Assembly: GCA_000333855.2 (NCBI GenBank) | Contig: CM007314.1 | Coordinates: forward strand, 771,838-835,837 | Direction: 5' to 3' | Origin: Endotrypanum monterogeii | Taxonomy: Eukaryota > Euglenozoa > Kinetoplastea > Trypanosomatida > Trypanosomatidae | Length of the DNA stretch: 64,000 nucleotides | Shown here: positions 52,877 through 61,058 of the stretch, in pieces | Numbering within the stretch: the stretch's first letter is position 1 | Layout: each line of letters begins with the position of its first letter | The notes under the pieces: model-generated | Told to the model about the DNA's origin: nothing | The model's database searches: none | Seen by the model: the letters and a program-made list of their open reading frames with translations, nothing else | Made by a program: the position numbers and the translations under genes

Positions 52877-53169
52877 GGTGCGGTGCGTGGACGTACACCA
52901 AACAAGGATGTCTTCGCTACGTGTTTATTTTTTTTTCTAGAGGCCGAGGAAAGCTGCGGGAACGGCTTGGTAAAGTAGTAGAAATATAAAAAAACATCAG
53001 TAAAGGACAAACAGAAAAACGTGTTTTTTTTTTTTACATCTCTGCACTTATTCAGAAAAAGCAATTCGGTCTTTTGCATACGTATTCTTTTTATATTGGG
53101 CTTGAATTTTTTTTTTTTTATCGCGCGATTCCCCCAAATAGTCCGGGGGAGGGAAAGGACCGCGGCGAT

Positions 53170-53230
53170 GGCCCGCCCCCACCGCCCCCTACACCCCGCG
53201 GGAGGGGGAAGGGGTCGGTGGGGGCGGGCC
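53170..53230. repeat. GC-rich inverted repeat (hairpin) at the strand switch
   Basis: A perfect 15-bp arm at 53170-53184 (GGCCCGCCCCCACCG) is the reverse complement of 53216-53230. After one mismatch, five further pairs follow (53186-53190 with 53210-53214), then interrupted pairing towards a centre at about 53200. The element is almost entirely G and C and could extrude or fold as a stem-loop. Confidence 0.85.
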
Positions 53231-53268
53231 TCGATGGGGCAACCCCCGCGCGGGCGAGGAAATGCTTC

Positions 53269-53278
53269 AAAAAAAAAA
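53269..53278 (-). terminator. RNA polymerase III terminator of tRNA-Thr
   Basis: Ten consecutive A residues on the plus strand are T10 on the tRNA strand, four bases after the tRNA 3' end. This is a standard Pol III terminator. Confidence 0.85.
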
Positions 53279-53282
53279 GGAA

Positions 53283-53354
53283 AGGCCACTGCGAGAATCG
53301 AACTCGCGACCCCCACTTTACGAGAGTGGTGCACTGCCACTGTGCTAAGCGGCC
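53283..53354 (-). tRNA. tRNA-Thr (anticodon CGT)
   Basis: Read on the minus strand, a full cloverleaf forms. The 7-bp acceptor pairs GGCCGCT with AGTGGCC (one G-U). The D stem is GCAC/GTGC. The anticodon stem CCACT/AGTGG encloses the loop CTCGTAA, with anticodon CGT reading ACG (Thr). The T stem GCGAG/CTCGC encloses TTCGATT. Internal promoter boxes A (TAGCACAGTGG) and B (AGTTCGATTCTC) are present. No intron is seen. It lies in the convergent strand-switch region and points in the same direction as the minus-strand cluster. Confidence 0.95.
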
Positions 53355-53464
53355 ACGATTTTCGGGGTGTTGTTGGCTGGCGAGTGTGTGTGCCAAAATG
53401 GGGGCGGCGGGTGGCCCGGGCGGAGGCCTTGGTGGGTGGGGGCCGGTTGCCTTGTGGGTGGAGA

Positions 53465-53487
53465 GGGGGGGTTGGGGGTTGGGAGGG
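53465..53487 (+). other. Canonical G-quadruplex motif
   Basis: Four G tracts of at least three separated by 1-2 bases: G7-TT-G5-TT-GGG-A-GGG. It lies within about 185 bases of G-rich plus-strand sequence (53395-53580), the non-template strand for transcription arriving from the left. Confidence 0.75.
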
Positions 53488-53692
53488 CTTGGTGTTTTTC
53501 GGGGCATGGGGCGCTTTTTCGGTGGGTGTCGGGTGCGCCGCTCGGGGTGGGGGCGCCCTGGGGTGGGGGGGTGGGGGGGCTAGTTGCAAAATGTTCTTGT
53601 TTATAAAACACGTAGGCGTGATTTCTATGGTCAGGGAGCCCATCAGCTGAAAACAATAGGGGCACCACACAGTGAGCTTCTATGGGGGATGC

Positions 53693-55609
53693 TTATATGT
53701 CGCAGTCGGACTTGAGGTAGTTGACGTCTATCGCCTCGGGCAGCTGCACTTTGCCGGCTTCGCAGGTGATGGTCTGCACCGTCTTGAGAGCTTCCTCCAC
53801 CGGTTGCAAAAGAGCGCAGCCATCGGTGATCTTCACACCCTCGTACGTTGGGATAGGGACAGGCTCCCACACTCCAAATGCGCGCTGCGTGGTACGCAGC
53901 AGCGCTACGCACGTGGCCGCATCTGAGAGGCCGCTGTGGTAGGCGGCAACGGGCTCGTCGGCGTCCTGTATTACTTCCCTCACAAACTGCACGGTGGCGG
54001 TGATGCGGGAAAGAGTGTCTTGCAGGAGCTGGTGATTCTGCTGTGTCTTTTGCTGGCACTGCTGTTGCAGGCTCGCCTCCAGCGCGTCGAGGCGCGTGCG
54101 AATCCGCGTGAAGCTCTGCGCAATATCGCTACGGACGCGTTCGTGCATCTGCGACACGTCTGTCTGTGCCGTCTCGAAGATGTCCAAAACATTCTTGATC
54201 TCCTGCGAAAAGGTGATGGCGTTCTGTACCCATCGCTCTAACCGCGGGGCCTCTTCGCGTGCAGCCTGTTCAATCGGGATGCAATTCTCCTGGGAATATC
54301 CATCGTAGTAGAGGCAATGACTACAGAGAAGACGCTTTTCCTTCGGTGACCAGAACTCCACTGTCTTTTTGGAATGCACCGCGCATTGCAGATCCTCCTT
54401 TCTCTGCATCGACCGAATGCCATGAACGAGGGCTCCATTGCCGCCGTCACTGGTTCGCGTCGCCGCGGAGAGGGCGCCCGGGGCGGAGTAAGATGGCAAA
54501 GGGGATGCAGCGGGTGGTGGCGGGGCGCGCGACGGACGGCTGTTTCCGGTTCCTGTTGCAGCACCACCAATACGACGTGTCACCATGACCGGCTCGAGTG
54601 CACTAACAAATACAACGAAGCGGGGCATAAGCTGGTGCATGTGGCAGACGGCCACAGCGTTGCGCGAGGGGATGTAGAAGGAGTGAAACCCGGCATCCTC
54701 CAGCATTTCGAGGCACTGCTCCATGGAGAAGCGGTAGAGGTTCGCGTTGAGGTCTTGCGCCTCCTCTTTGGTCACCATGCGCGCCTTGCCGATCGCGACG
54801 TCAAACGCTACCAGTCCCCAGCCTTCACGGAAAAGCTGCCCGAGCCCCTCTGCGGGCACGCCGAGCCGGGTCGCCTCCTTGTCGTAAAGCACCACCGCAC
54901 TCGAGCACAGGCTGTCAGCATCATCTTGATTTGATAGCCCAAAGGGCGCCCCGGAGACGCAAGCCTTTTCCATCCTGCCTAGAGTTGCTGGGCTGCAAAG
55001 CTTCCACAGCAACTGCAACTGTGACGTCACCGCCGACGCACCGGGCGCGTTCATTCGACGGTTCGTAGTATGCATGCGCGCCACTCGATTTAACAGCGGA
55101 CTCCATGCTTCAGCAGACGCCTCAACGGCAACGATACCCTCGGTCAGCGATACTTGATATTCCTCTCCGCACTGCGCGCCGAGTTTAGTGAGCAGGTACT
55201 CGGCCTCCTCCTTCACTTTCGCTGGAGATCGACGTGGTGGAACGTACGCGTCCTCCCGCAACGCGGTCTTTAACGTGGAATGGGTCGGTGACGTGTCTGC
55301 TGCACCGGTACGCAGAAGTGTTCCTTGCTTGAGTGACGACGACGGGAGAGGTGAGATGGCCAGTCGCCTATCTTCCTCATGACGCTTGTGTGTTGGGAGC
55401 ACACTTGGGGTAGCTGTCACTGCTGGTTTGGCAACTAAAGGGAGACTCCCTCGCCATTCTTTTGCCAGTGAAGCGATTTCAAGTGGGTTGAACGCGTTCA
55501 TATTCTCAACAAGGGTAAGGAATGTGTCCTCGCTGCAGTAGGTCAAGTCACTCAGGGTGTAGCCGGACTCCTTCAGCTTCTCCGTAAAGCGTGTCCAGAG
55601 TGTGGACAT
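53693..55609 (-). CDS. B-box-like zinc finger and coiled-coil protein
   Basis: 638 residues, first gene of the minus-strand cluster by position and the last transcribed. The N-terminus (LWTRFTEKLKESGYTLSDL, LTYCSEDTFLTLVE) is helical, suggesting a SAM-like or small helical fold. Disordered Ser/Pro/Thr-rich sequence follows. A globular middle part runs over about residues 150-345. A B-box-type set starts at C409-x2-H412 and continues with C429-x2-C432 (CAVHSKKTVEFWSPKEKRLLC). A coiled coil follows at about 450-545 (RSDIAQSFTRIRTRLDALEASL and a Gln-rich stretch), then a mixed C-terminal region. B-box then coiled coil is the TRIM order without a visible RING. Partner and role are unknown. Confidence 0.78.
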   Translation of the reverse strand: MSTLWTRFTEKLKESGYTLSDLTYCSEDTFLTLVENMNAFNPLEIASLAKEWRGSLPLVAKPAVTATPSVLPTHKRHEEDRRLAISPLPSSSLKQGTLLRTGAADTSPTHSTLKTALREDAYVPPRRSPAKVKEEAEYLLTKLGAQCGEEYQVSLTEGIVAVEASAEAWSPLLNRVARMHTTNRRMNAPGASAVTSQLQLLWKLCSPATLGRMEKACVSGAPFGLSNQDDADSLCSSAVVLYDKEATRLGVPAEGLGQLFREGWGLVAFDVAIGKARMVTKEEAQDLNANLYRFSMEQCLEMLEDAGFHSFYIPSRNAVAVCHMHQLMPRFVVFVSALEPVMVTRRIGGAATGTGNSRPSRAPPPPAASPLPSYSAPGALSAATRTSDGGNGALVHGIRSMQRKEDLQCAVHSKKTVEFWSPKEKRLLCSHCLYYDGYSQENCIPIEQAAREEAPRLERWVQNAITFSQEIKNVLDIFETAQTDVSQMHERVRSDIAQSFTRIRTRLDALEASLQQQCQQKTQQNHQLLQDTLSRITATVQFVREVIQDADEPVAAYHSGLSDAATCVALLRTTQRAFGVWEPVPIPTYEGVKITDGCALLQPVEEALKTVQTITCEAGKVQLPEAIDVNYLKSDCDI

Positions 55610-56816
55610 GATGACCGGTGTTTGGTGTTGATGTAGCTGCGATAGTAGAATTAACTCTAGAAGGAAAAACGTCGCTTCGTGGTGAAAGGAAACGAGTGTG
55701 GCTTCTTGAAATATATATATGTATATATTTATGTGGTGTGCAAGGGCAGAGATGATACAGCTTCACTGCTCAATGGGCTGTGATGGATTAGACTGAAGGG
55801 GGGGGGGGGGCTGTGCCTCGAGCAGGGCCGTGTGTGTCTACCAGGCTCCTACGGTGGGATCAACAACTCCACTATTTCTCGGTGCCGGGAGGGAGGAGGG
55901 GAGGGAAAAAGTCAAGATGATGGTCACAACATGACAAGTCCATTACGTTGGCATGAGAAAAACGAGAACGGAGTGCGAAACAAAGAGGGGTACTACAAAA
56001 TCAGCTTCCGCAGGAACCCGTAACGAGTCAAAAAAAATATCTGAGTTGTGAAGAGGTATTCGTCCGTCAAAGAGGAGAATCGCCTCATACGCATAGGTAG
56101 TGGTGGTGGTGGTGGTATCGGCGTCAAGTGAATGCTTCGAGTAAGTGTGCTCGCGGCGTTGCGGTTGGGAATCCTTACTGGTTTCTCTCACTCCGAAAAA
56201 AAAAAAAATTCACACTTCACGTACACATACATGTGAATTATATATATATATATATGTATATAGGAAGGCGTGTGTAGAGACGGGTTAATCTACAGCAAGA
56301 GAGATCACTGTGCGTGTATGAAGGCAACACAAAACACAGTGCCAAGCGAGCAGGCGCCTCCCTCCCTTTTTTTTTCTTCTGGGAAATGCATGTCTGCACT
56401 TGCAAGGGAAGGAGGGTAAATATACGATTTCAAAAATAAAAAAGCGAAGCAGCGAAGAGATACACACACCGAAGGTGGAACCCGGTGTTGAAGCGATGGC
56501 GCGATGCGGATGTGGCACAATAGACATTGGGGGTGTGTCCGCAAACCCTTTATCACCTGCGCACACGTCTTTTCTGAGGCGGTGAAAGAGAGGCTGAGAA
56601 GGAACATTGGGGTTGCAGGAGGAAAAAAATGGAGACCCTGAATGATGTAGTCGCAAAACTTGGGAAGGAGAACTGCTTTCTCCACGGGGTTGGAAAGGGA
56701 TAGCTGCAAAACTGAGATGTCTCAGACTCTGGGAAATAGGGTCGTGAAAAACAACAAAAAGGTCTGCCGGGAGTCAGAAAGATTCACATTGCTCGGGGTT
56801 TCTTTGTTTCATTCTT
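55610..56816 (-). other. 1.2 kb spacer in the minus cluster
   Basis: No gene seen. (TA)n near 55709-55730, a G run 55798-55810, (GGT)n at 56099-56116, an A run near 56197-56209, and (TA)n near 56238-56262. On the minus strand the A-rich runs read as T-rich tracts, suited to trans-splicing of the B-box gene. Confidence 0.5.
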
Positions 56817-58418
56817 CTAGGACGCCTCACGCAGGTTGAGAGAGAGAACCAAGTCCCCGAAAGGACTCGGGTGCACATGCTGCAGTTTGACCTTGGAGCA
56901 GAGAGCGAGAAGAGAAACCAGCTGCTCGGTGGCCATAGCGCTCCTTTCACTCATCGGGCTGTCCGCTAGCTCCGCCTCGGCACCGAGGTCCTCGAGATCC
57001 ACCTGACTTGAGAGCAGACCTTTTTCGATGCTGGTAAGTGCGCTCATTGAGATCGACGGGACAAGTGAGTCCATTCGGGATCTCTGCGCGGCAAGGCGAC
57101 GTTTTGATTTTTTATCGGTCGACGACGCCAACGACCCCTGCGGTGACTGCTTACGGGTGCAAACGAGGGTGCCCATGCGACGCACGTGGTCTGCATTTGA
57201 CAGTCGCACTACATCTTCTAGCCGATTCACGAGCCCTGCAGCGTCCGCTTGCGTTGTGCTACGCCCACTACCCGCAGGAATCCGACTTGCAAAGATGCTG
57301 CTGTGTGTTATCGGAGGACTGGAGCGCGACGGCCGCGATCGGTCGGATTCGAAAATGTCCGAAATCGCGGCGGGTGGCAAGACCAGCTCCAGCACGCCTT
57401 GTGCCGGGGACAAACGAGTGCTCGGCATCAAGGGAGACAGGTTTGCTCCAGGGCTGCGAGGACGACGAGACAAGAGAGCTGAAGAAGTGGCTGGCGCAAG
57501 GTACGGGGTAGGCAGAGACGACTTACCCAGAGATCCCATGACTTCTGGCGAGTTTGGCTGTGAGGAAAGGTCTGTGTCGCCACCGAAGCGCCGCGAGCCA
57601 GGGCTACTGGCACGGATGGGTGCTGAGCACTCTCCTGCTGCACAAGGAGTGGTCTCCCTTTCCATATTGCCACTGGCAGGCATTGGGGAGGCCACTTGCG
57701 TACCAGGCTGAATCCAGGAGTGGTGTCGCCAGGTACGGTCCACCGTGACGTCGATGCGCACAAAGTCGTCACTGGACCACAGATATTGTCGCCTTGCATG
57801 AGCTGGAATCGTTGGGCATTCGTCAGCAGAGCTGAAGAGGCGCAAAGTGACACGGTTGGTTGGCGAGTGCGGGGTGCGCACACTTGCCCAAGACGCCCTT
57901 CGCCGTACGGGGGAGTTGGGCTGCGATCCACCGTGTCCATCAGGAGTAGTTGGGAATTTGTTGCTGGTTAGATCGTCCATGGCTGTCACACAACTTTGCA
58001 AAACGACACCATAAATCTCTTGACATCTCAGGTGCGCGAAAAGGACACGCACGAGCGTGTTGAGGGCCTCGAGTTGTTCAAAGTCGCGTGGCACTGAGTG
58101 GTCAGTCGCTGGCTCCCGGTAGTCCTGGAGAGTCCACACTTCCACTGGGGAATCGTTGAGAAACACGACGAGATGGAGAGGGCCACGGAAAGGGGCGACT
58201 GCGTTCGGCGCGAGAGCACCGCTGCTCCAGCTGGACTGCCTCCAAAGCTCTTCGGCCTCTTCGTAGTTGCCCGTATCTCGAATCAAGAGACCGCCAAAGT
58301 GAAAAGTGATCGGTCCTTTCTCATGGTCTTTGTAGTTGGGTGATCGCGCATCGCGAATAAGGCGCAGGAGATTTACGAGAAGCGGGGCGTTATCTACAGA
58401 GGTGCGGAGCGATTCCAT
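56817..58418 (-). CDS. Hypothetical protein, 533 residues
   Basis: The ATG at 58416-58418 is chosen. The frame is open 26 codons further, but those codons cover the T tract just upstream (A run 58424-58434 on the plus strand). The N-terminal 150 residues look like one folded alpha/beta domain (NAPLLVNLLRLIRDARS, GPITFHFGGLLIRDTGNY, GPLHLVVFLNDSPVEVWTL, LNTLVRVLFAHLRCQEIYG). The VEVWTL strand and the order of helices recall HORMA-type autophagy proteins such as ATG101, but this is too weak for a call. After a Ser-rich insert, another beta-rich piece (SSDDFVRIDVTVDRTWRHHSW) fits the same domain. The rest is Ser/Pro/Arg-rich and disordered, with a short ordered tail (VSLLALCSKVKLQHVHPSPF). Confidence 0.72.
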   Translation of the reverse strand: MESLRTSVDNAPLLVNLLRLIRDARSPNYKDHEKGPITFHFGGLLIRDTGNYEEAEELWRQSSWSSGALAPNAVAPFRGPLHLVVFLNDSPVEVWTLQDYREPATDHSVPRDFEQLEALNTLVRVLFAHLRCQEIYGVVLQSCVTAMDDLTSNKFPTTPDGHGGSQPNSPVRRRASWASVRTPHSPTNRVTLRLFSSADECPTIPAHARRQYLWSSDDFVRIDVTVDRTWRHHSWIQPGTQVASPMPASGNMERETTPCAAGECSAPIRASSPGSRRFGGDTDLSSQPNSPEVMGSLGKSSLPTPYLAPATSSALLSRRPRSPGANLSPLMPSTRLSPAQGVLELVLPPAAISDIFESDRSRPSRSSPPITHSSIFASRIPAGSGRSTTQADAAGLVNRLEDVVRLSNADHVRRMGTLVCTRKQSPQGSLASSTDKKSKRRLAAQRSRMDSLVPSISMSALTSIEKGLLSSQVDLEDLGAEAELADSPMSERSAMATEQLVSLLALCSKVKLQHVHPSPFGDLVLSLNLREAS

Positions 58419-59951
58419 GGCGGAAAAAAAAAAAGCCCCCAAAGAAAGGTCTCGGGGGAGATCAAAACGCACACACAACGGCACACAGATGCACAAAATA
58501 CAAAAACCCTCACGTCAAAGGCTGTTGAGGGAAGGGGAAACGGAAGGCGTGATGGAGTTTTTTTTTCTTCACATGAAAAGGCTGTTTTAGCCGGACCGTT
58601 CCCCTTTACCCCCTTTTCTCAGAATAGTCTACGACTGTAGGTCGACAACCGCAGCGTTGTAATACCGACAGGGCTTTCGCGTGCCTGGAGAGAGAAGGGA
58701 AGGGGGGGGGGAGGGGGGGATGTGTATGTAATAACAAAGGCTTCCGTTGGCTAATGAAACCTCCCCGCCGATGAGTTGAACAGGAGGAAATGCGGTTTAG
58801 TTTATCTTTGTGGTGCAAATGAGAGGTGGCTTTGTAGAAGCTCCTACTGTCTAGATGCAAGAGGGGGCCGGGTGCGTGGGGAGAGAGCGAGCAGCCGGTT
58901 CTTGCGGCTCTTGCTGAACGGAGGGAAGAGGAACCGTTGACGGTTTCCCCCAATGCAAAGTAGGAGAAATGAGTGTGGGTAATACGTGACAACCACTGGA
59001 TTATGAGTGATAATAGGAGGATCTTGAGGTAAAAAGAATTCTGGGAAAAGAAAAAAGAGCACTCAGACAATCCAGTCGAGCACAACGCATCGAGTAGGCG
59101 CTGTAGAGAAAAATTGATGGAGGGTAGCTACATGGATAGAGAGGAAAATATAGATATATACACAGGCACACACAGGGCTTTTGAACAACTTCTCCGCCAC
59201 GGAAAGGGGGCAAACGCAGAAATGAGCCCACCCGCAATGAGCGACTCGGAAATCGAGCGCAGACAATGTATGCTACTGTCCTACAGCTTGGCACCTGTGA
59301 TCTCGTACCCGCTTGCAGCGTAGGTCCCTAATTGCCATACCTCAACAGATCGCATAGCGTTCAAGGCGATACCGTGAAGAGGGTGAAATGTAGGGAGGGT
59401 GTCGTTAAACGTCAGTATAGCATAGTCAAGAGATGAGCTGAGCGTACGCTCTAGACGCTTGAATGTAAATCCGCTGTCTGTATGAAAGGGATCGATCACC
59501 TTCCACACACTCCTCGCCCCACCTTCCTCTCCGCTTTAAGAGGTCCACACGGAAGAGTCACGCAGTGTATGTGTGTTGAGGGAGAGCAGCGACTACCCTT
59601 TTTCATGGGTGAAAAAAAAAGATGTATCCGTCCTGGTGGAACTTGGCAGGCTTTTTTTTTCCCGTTCTCGTGATGTTTTTTTTTGTTTTTCTCGGGGTGC
59701 TCTCAAGGCATTACCCAAACAATGTCATGATCACCATTCACTTGAAGAAGAAGGGAGACCAGAGAGAGGGGTGAGGCGAAAACACAAAGGCATCACATGC
59801 CACCCCCCCCTGCTGCTCTCATGCATCAACCCCGTTTCACCACATGGTGCTACGAGGCTGGAAACGTACAACTGAGGCTTCTCTCCTCTTCTCTATGTTT
59901 TCCCACCCCTTTTTTTTTCCCTCTCCATTATTCTTCAACGGGCTTACTGTC
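58419..59951 (-). other. 1.5 kb spacer in the minus cluster
   Basis: Contents: an A run at 58424-58434, a G-rich run at about 58699-58719, A runs near 59613-59621 and T runs near 59652-59662 and 59676-59685. One 75-codon minus-strand frame (59281-59508) is not low-complexity and is listed separately. Nothing else is supported. Confidence 0.5.
59281..59508 (-). CDS. Possible small protein of 75 residues
   Basis: A minus-strand frame from ATG (59506-59508) to TAG (59281-59283), in the direction of the cluster. It is free of homopolymers and mixes hydrophobic, aromatic and charged residues (MWKVIDPFHTDSG, SSSLDYAILTFNDTLP, SVEVWQLGTYAASGYEI). I recognise no family. It may be chance sequence in the 3' UTR of the RsfS-like gene. 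Conservation between species would decide. Confidence 0.25.
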   Translation of the reverse strand: MWKVIDPFHTDSGFTFKRLERTLSSSLDYAILTFNDTLPTFHPLHGIALNAMRSVEVWQLGTYAASGYEITGAKL

Positions 59952-61058
59952 TCACATTTGTCGCATGAGGATATCCTTACAGTAATCAACTTCGAAGTCT
60001 TCCAGGTCCTGCAAATTTAGCGTCAGCGTCCACAACCCGTGCGCCTTCACTTGCCGGCCCTCGCTGATTGGAGCATTCGCGCCAGCAAGCGGATCCATGG
60101 AGCGCGTCACTGCCCACTTGCGCTCCAGTGTCATCTCTTCCCGGAAGCTCTCGACCATCAGGTTCACCACAATGCGGCCGACTGGTACCACCTCCCACAG
60201 TTCGTCTGTCTGCTTTCGTTTGATTTTCGAGACACGATGCACTTTATCCGCCTCTTGTACGGCCCAAGCAGCGAGATGAATGTGGCGTGCCCCCTCGCAC
60301 GTGCCAAACATCATGTAGTCGAAGTTCGAGGTTTTCTCGGATACGTCGATGCAGCACACATCGCGCACCTTCAGCGAAGCAAGAATATCACGAATTTCCT
60401 TCACGTCCTCTAGTCGTGCCTTGTTGACGTCCTGCCAGGCTTCGTCGATCACGCCATTCACCTCCATCTCGAGTAGCATTTCAGCGAAACGTTCGTCATC
60501 ATAGGGAAGTCGAACTGGATCTGGGAGTCGATTCCCCTCGTCTGCGACACGTGTGCCAATGGCAGCCTCACCGTCGGAGGCTTTAGTAGCTAGGGGTGTT
60601 GACAATTTTTTCGATGATGAGTCAGCGTTAATGCTGGCAGGAGTGTCTGCATATGCGGCCTCCTCACCCGGTAAAAGACCCGCTCTTGTATTGCTACGTG
60701 GACGCGTATCTGCCATCTCGTCCGCCTCTAGTGGAATGCGAAAGCGTGAGTAGCGGACGCCATCGTCCTCTGGCACAGTACGGACCACACCCAGTACCTC
60801 TTTGCTTGTAGCATCACTCCACTCCTTCGAAGGCGACGCAGATCTCCCAATGGGTGCGACGTCTTCCAGTGCTGCGGTATTGCCCATGGGAGGATCAACA
60901 TCGACGAAGTTATCTTCCTCTGCTCCACATTGCGCGTGTTTAGGGTACTGGCGTGAGGAAGAGCGGCTGAAAAAGGCCTTCTGGGATTCCCACACTACCG
61001 GTGAAGTCAGTCGCGCACACACGAGGGCGAGCTGGAAAGACAGCCCTTTACGGATCAT
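59952..61058 (-). CDS. RsfS/MALSU1-type mitochondrial ribosome silencing/assembly factor
   Basis: The last third of this protein is an RsfS (DUF143, Oligomerization) domain: EIRDILASLKVRDVCCIDVS, NFDYMMFGTCEGARHIHLAA, and the closing ELWEVVPVGRIVVNLMVESF block with LERKW, in the right order and spacing. Bacterial RsfS binds uL14 and blocks subunit joining; mitochondrial MALSU1 aids large-subunit assembly. Start choice: ATG at 61056-61058 gives 368 residues and opens with a typical presequence (MIRKGLSFQLALVCARLTS) rich in Arg and hydrophobics and poor in acids. A start at 61175 is possible but adds a less convincing segment. Between presequence and domain lie about 170 acidic, probably disordered residues, far longer than in bacteria. 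Confidence 0.88.
   Translation of the reverse strand: MIRKGLSFQLALVCARLTSPVVWESQKAFFSRSSSRQYPKHAQCGAEEDNFVDVDPPMGNTAALEDVAPIGRSASPSKEWSDATSKEVLGVVRTVPEDDGVRYSRFRIPLEADEMADTRPRSNTRAGLLPGEEAAYADTPASINADSSSKKLSTPLATKASDGEAAIGTRVADEGNRLPDPVRLPYDDERFAEMLLEMEVNGVIDEAWQDVNKARLEDVKEIRDILASLKVRDVCCIDVSEKTSNFDYMMFGTCEGARHIHLAAWAVQEADKVHRVSKIKRKQTDELWEVVPVGRIVVNLMVESFREEMTLERKWAVTRSMDPLAGANAPISEGRQVKAHGLWTLTLNLQDLEDFEVDYCKDILMRQM

Larger units (their letters stand above)
52877..53692. other. Convergent strand-switch region
   Basis: The last plus-strand gene stops at 52876 and the first minus-strand gene ends at 53693, leaving 816 bases where two transcription units converge. The stretch holds T runs near 53022-53033 and 53108-53119, a GC-rich inverted repeat (53170-53230), tRNA-Thr (53283-53354) and a G-rich half (53395-53580). 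In trypanosomatids such sites terminate RNA polymerase II, often carry tRNA genes and may bear base J and cohesin; these last properties are known from relatives and not visible here. Confidence 0.85.

Noticed and set aside
52531..53670. 379-codon minus-strand frame across the strand switch
   Set aside because: It overlaps the alcohol dehydrogenase on the opposite strand and the tRNA gene, and its composition (Pro/Arg/His-rich) follows from the G-rich plus strand.
56817..58418. ATG101/HORMA identity for the 533-residue protein
   Set aside because: Only a VEVWTL-like strand and rough helix order agree; too little to name the family.
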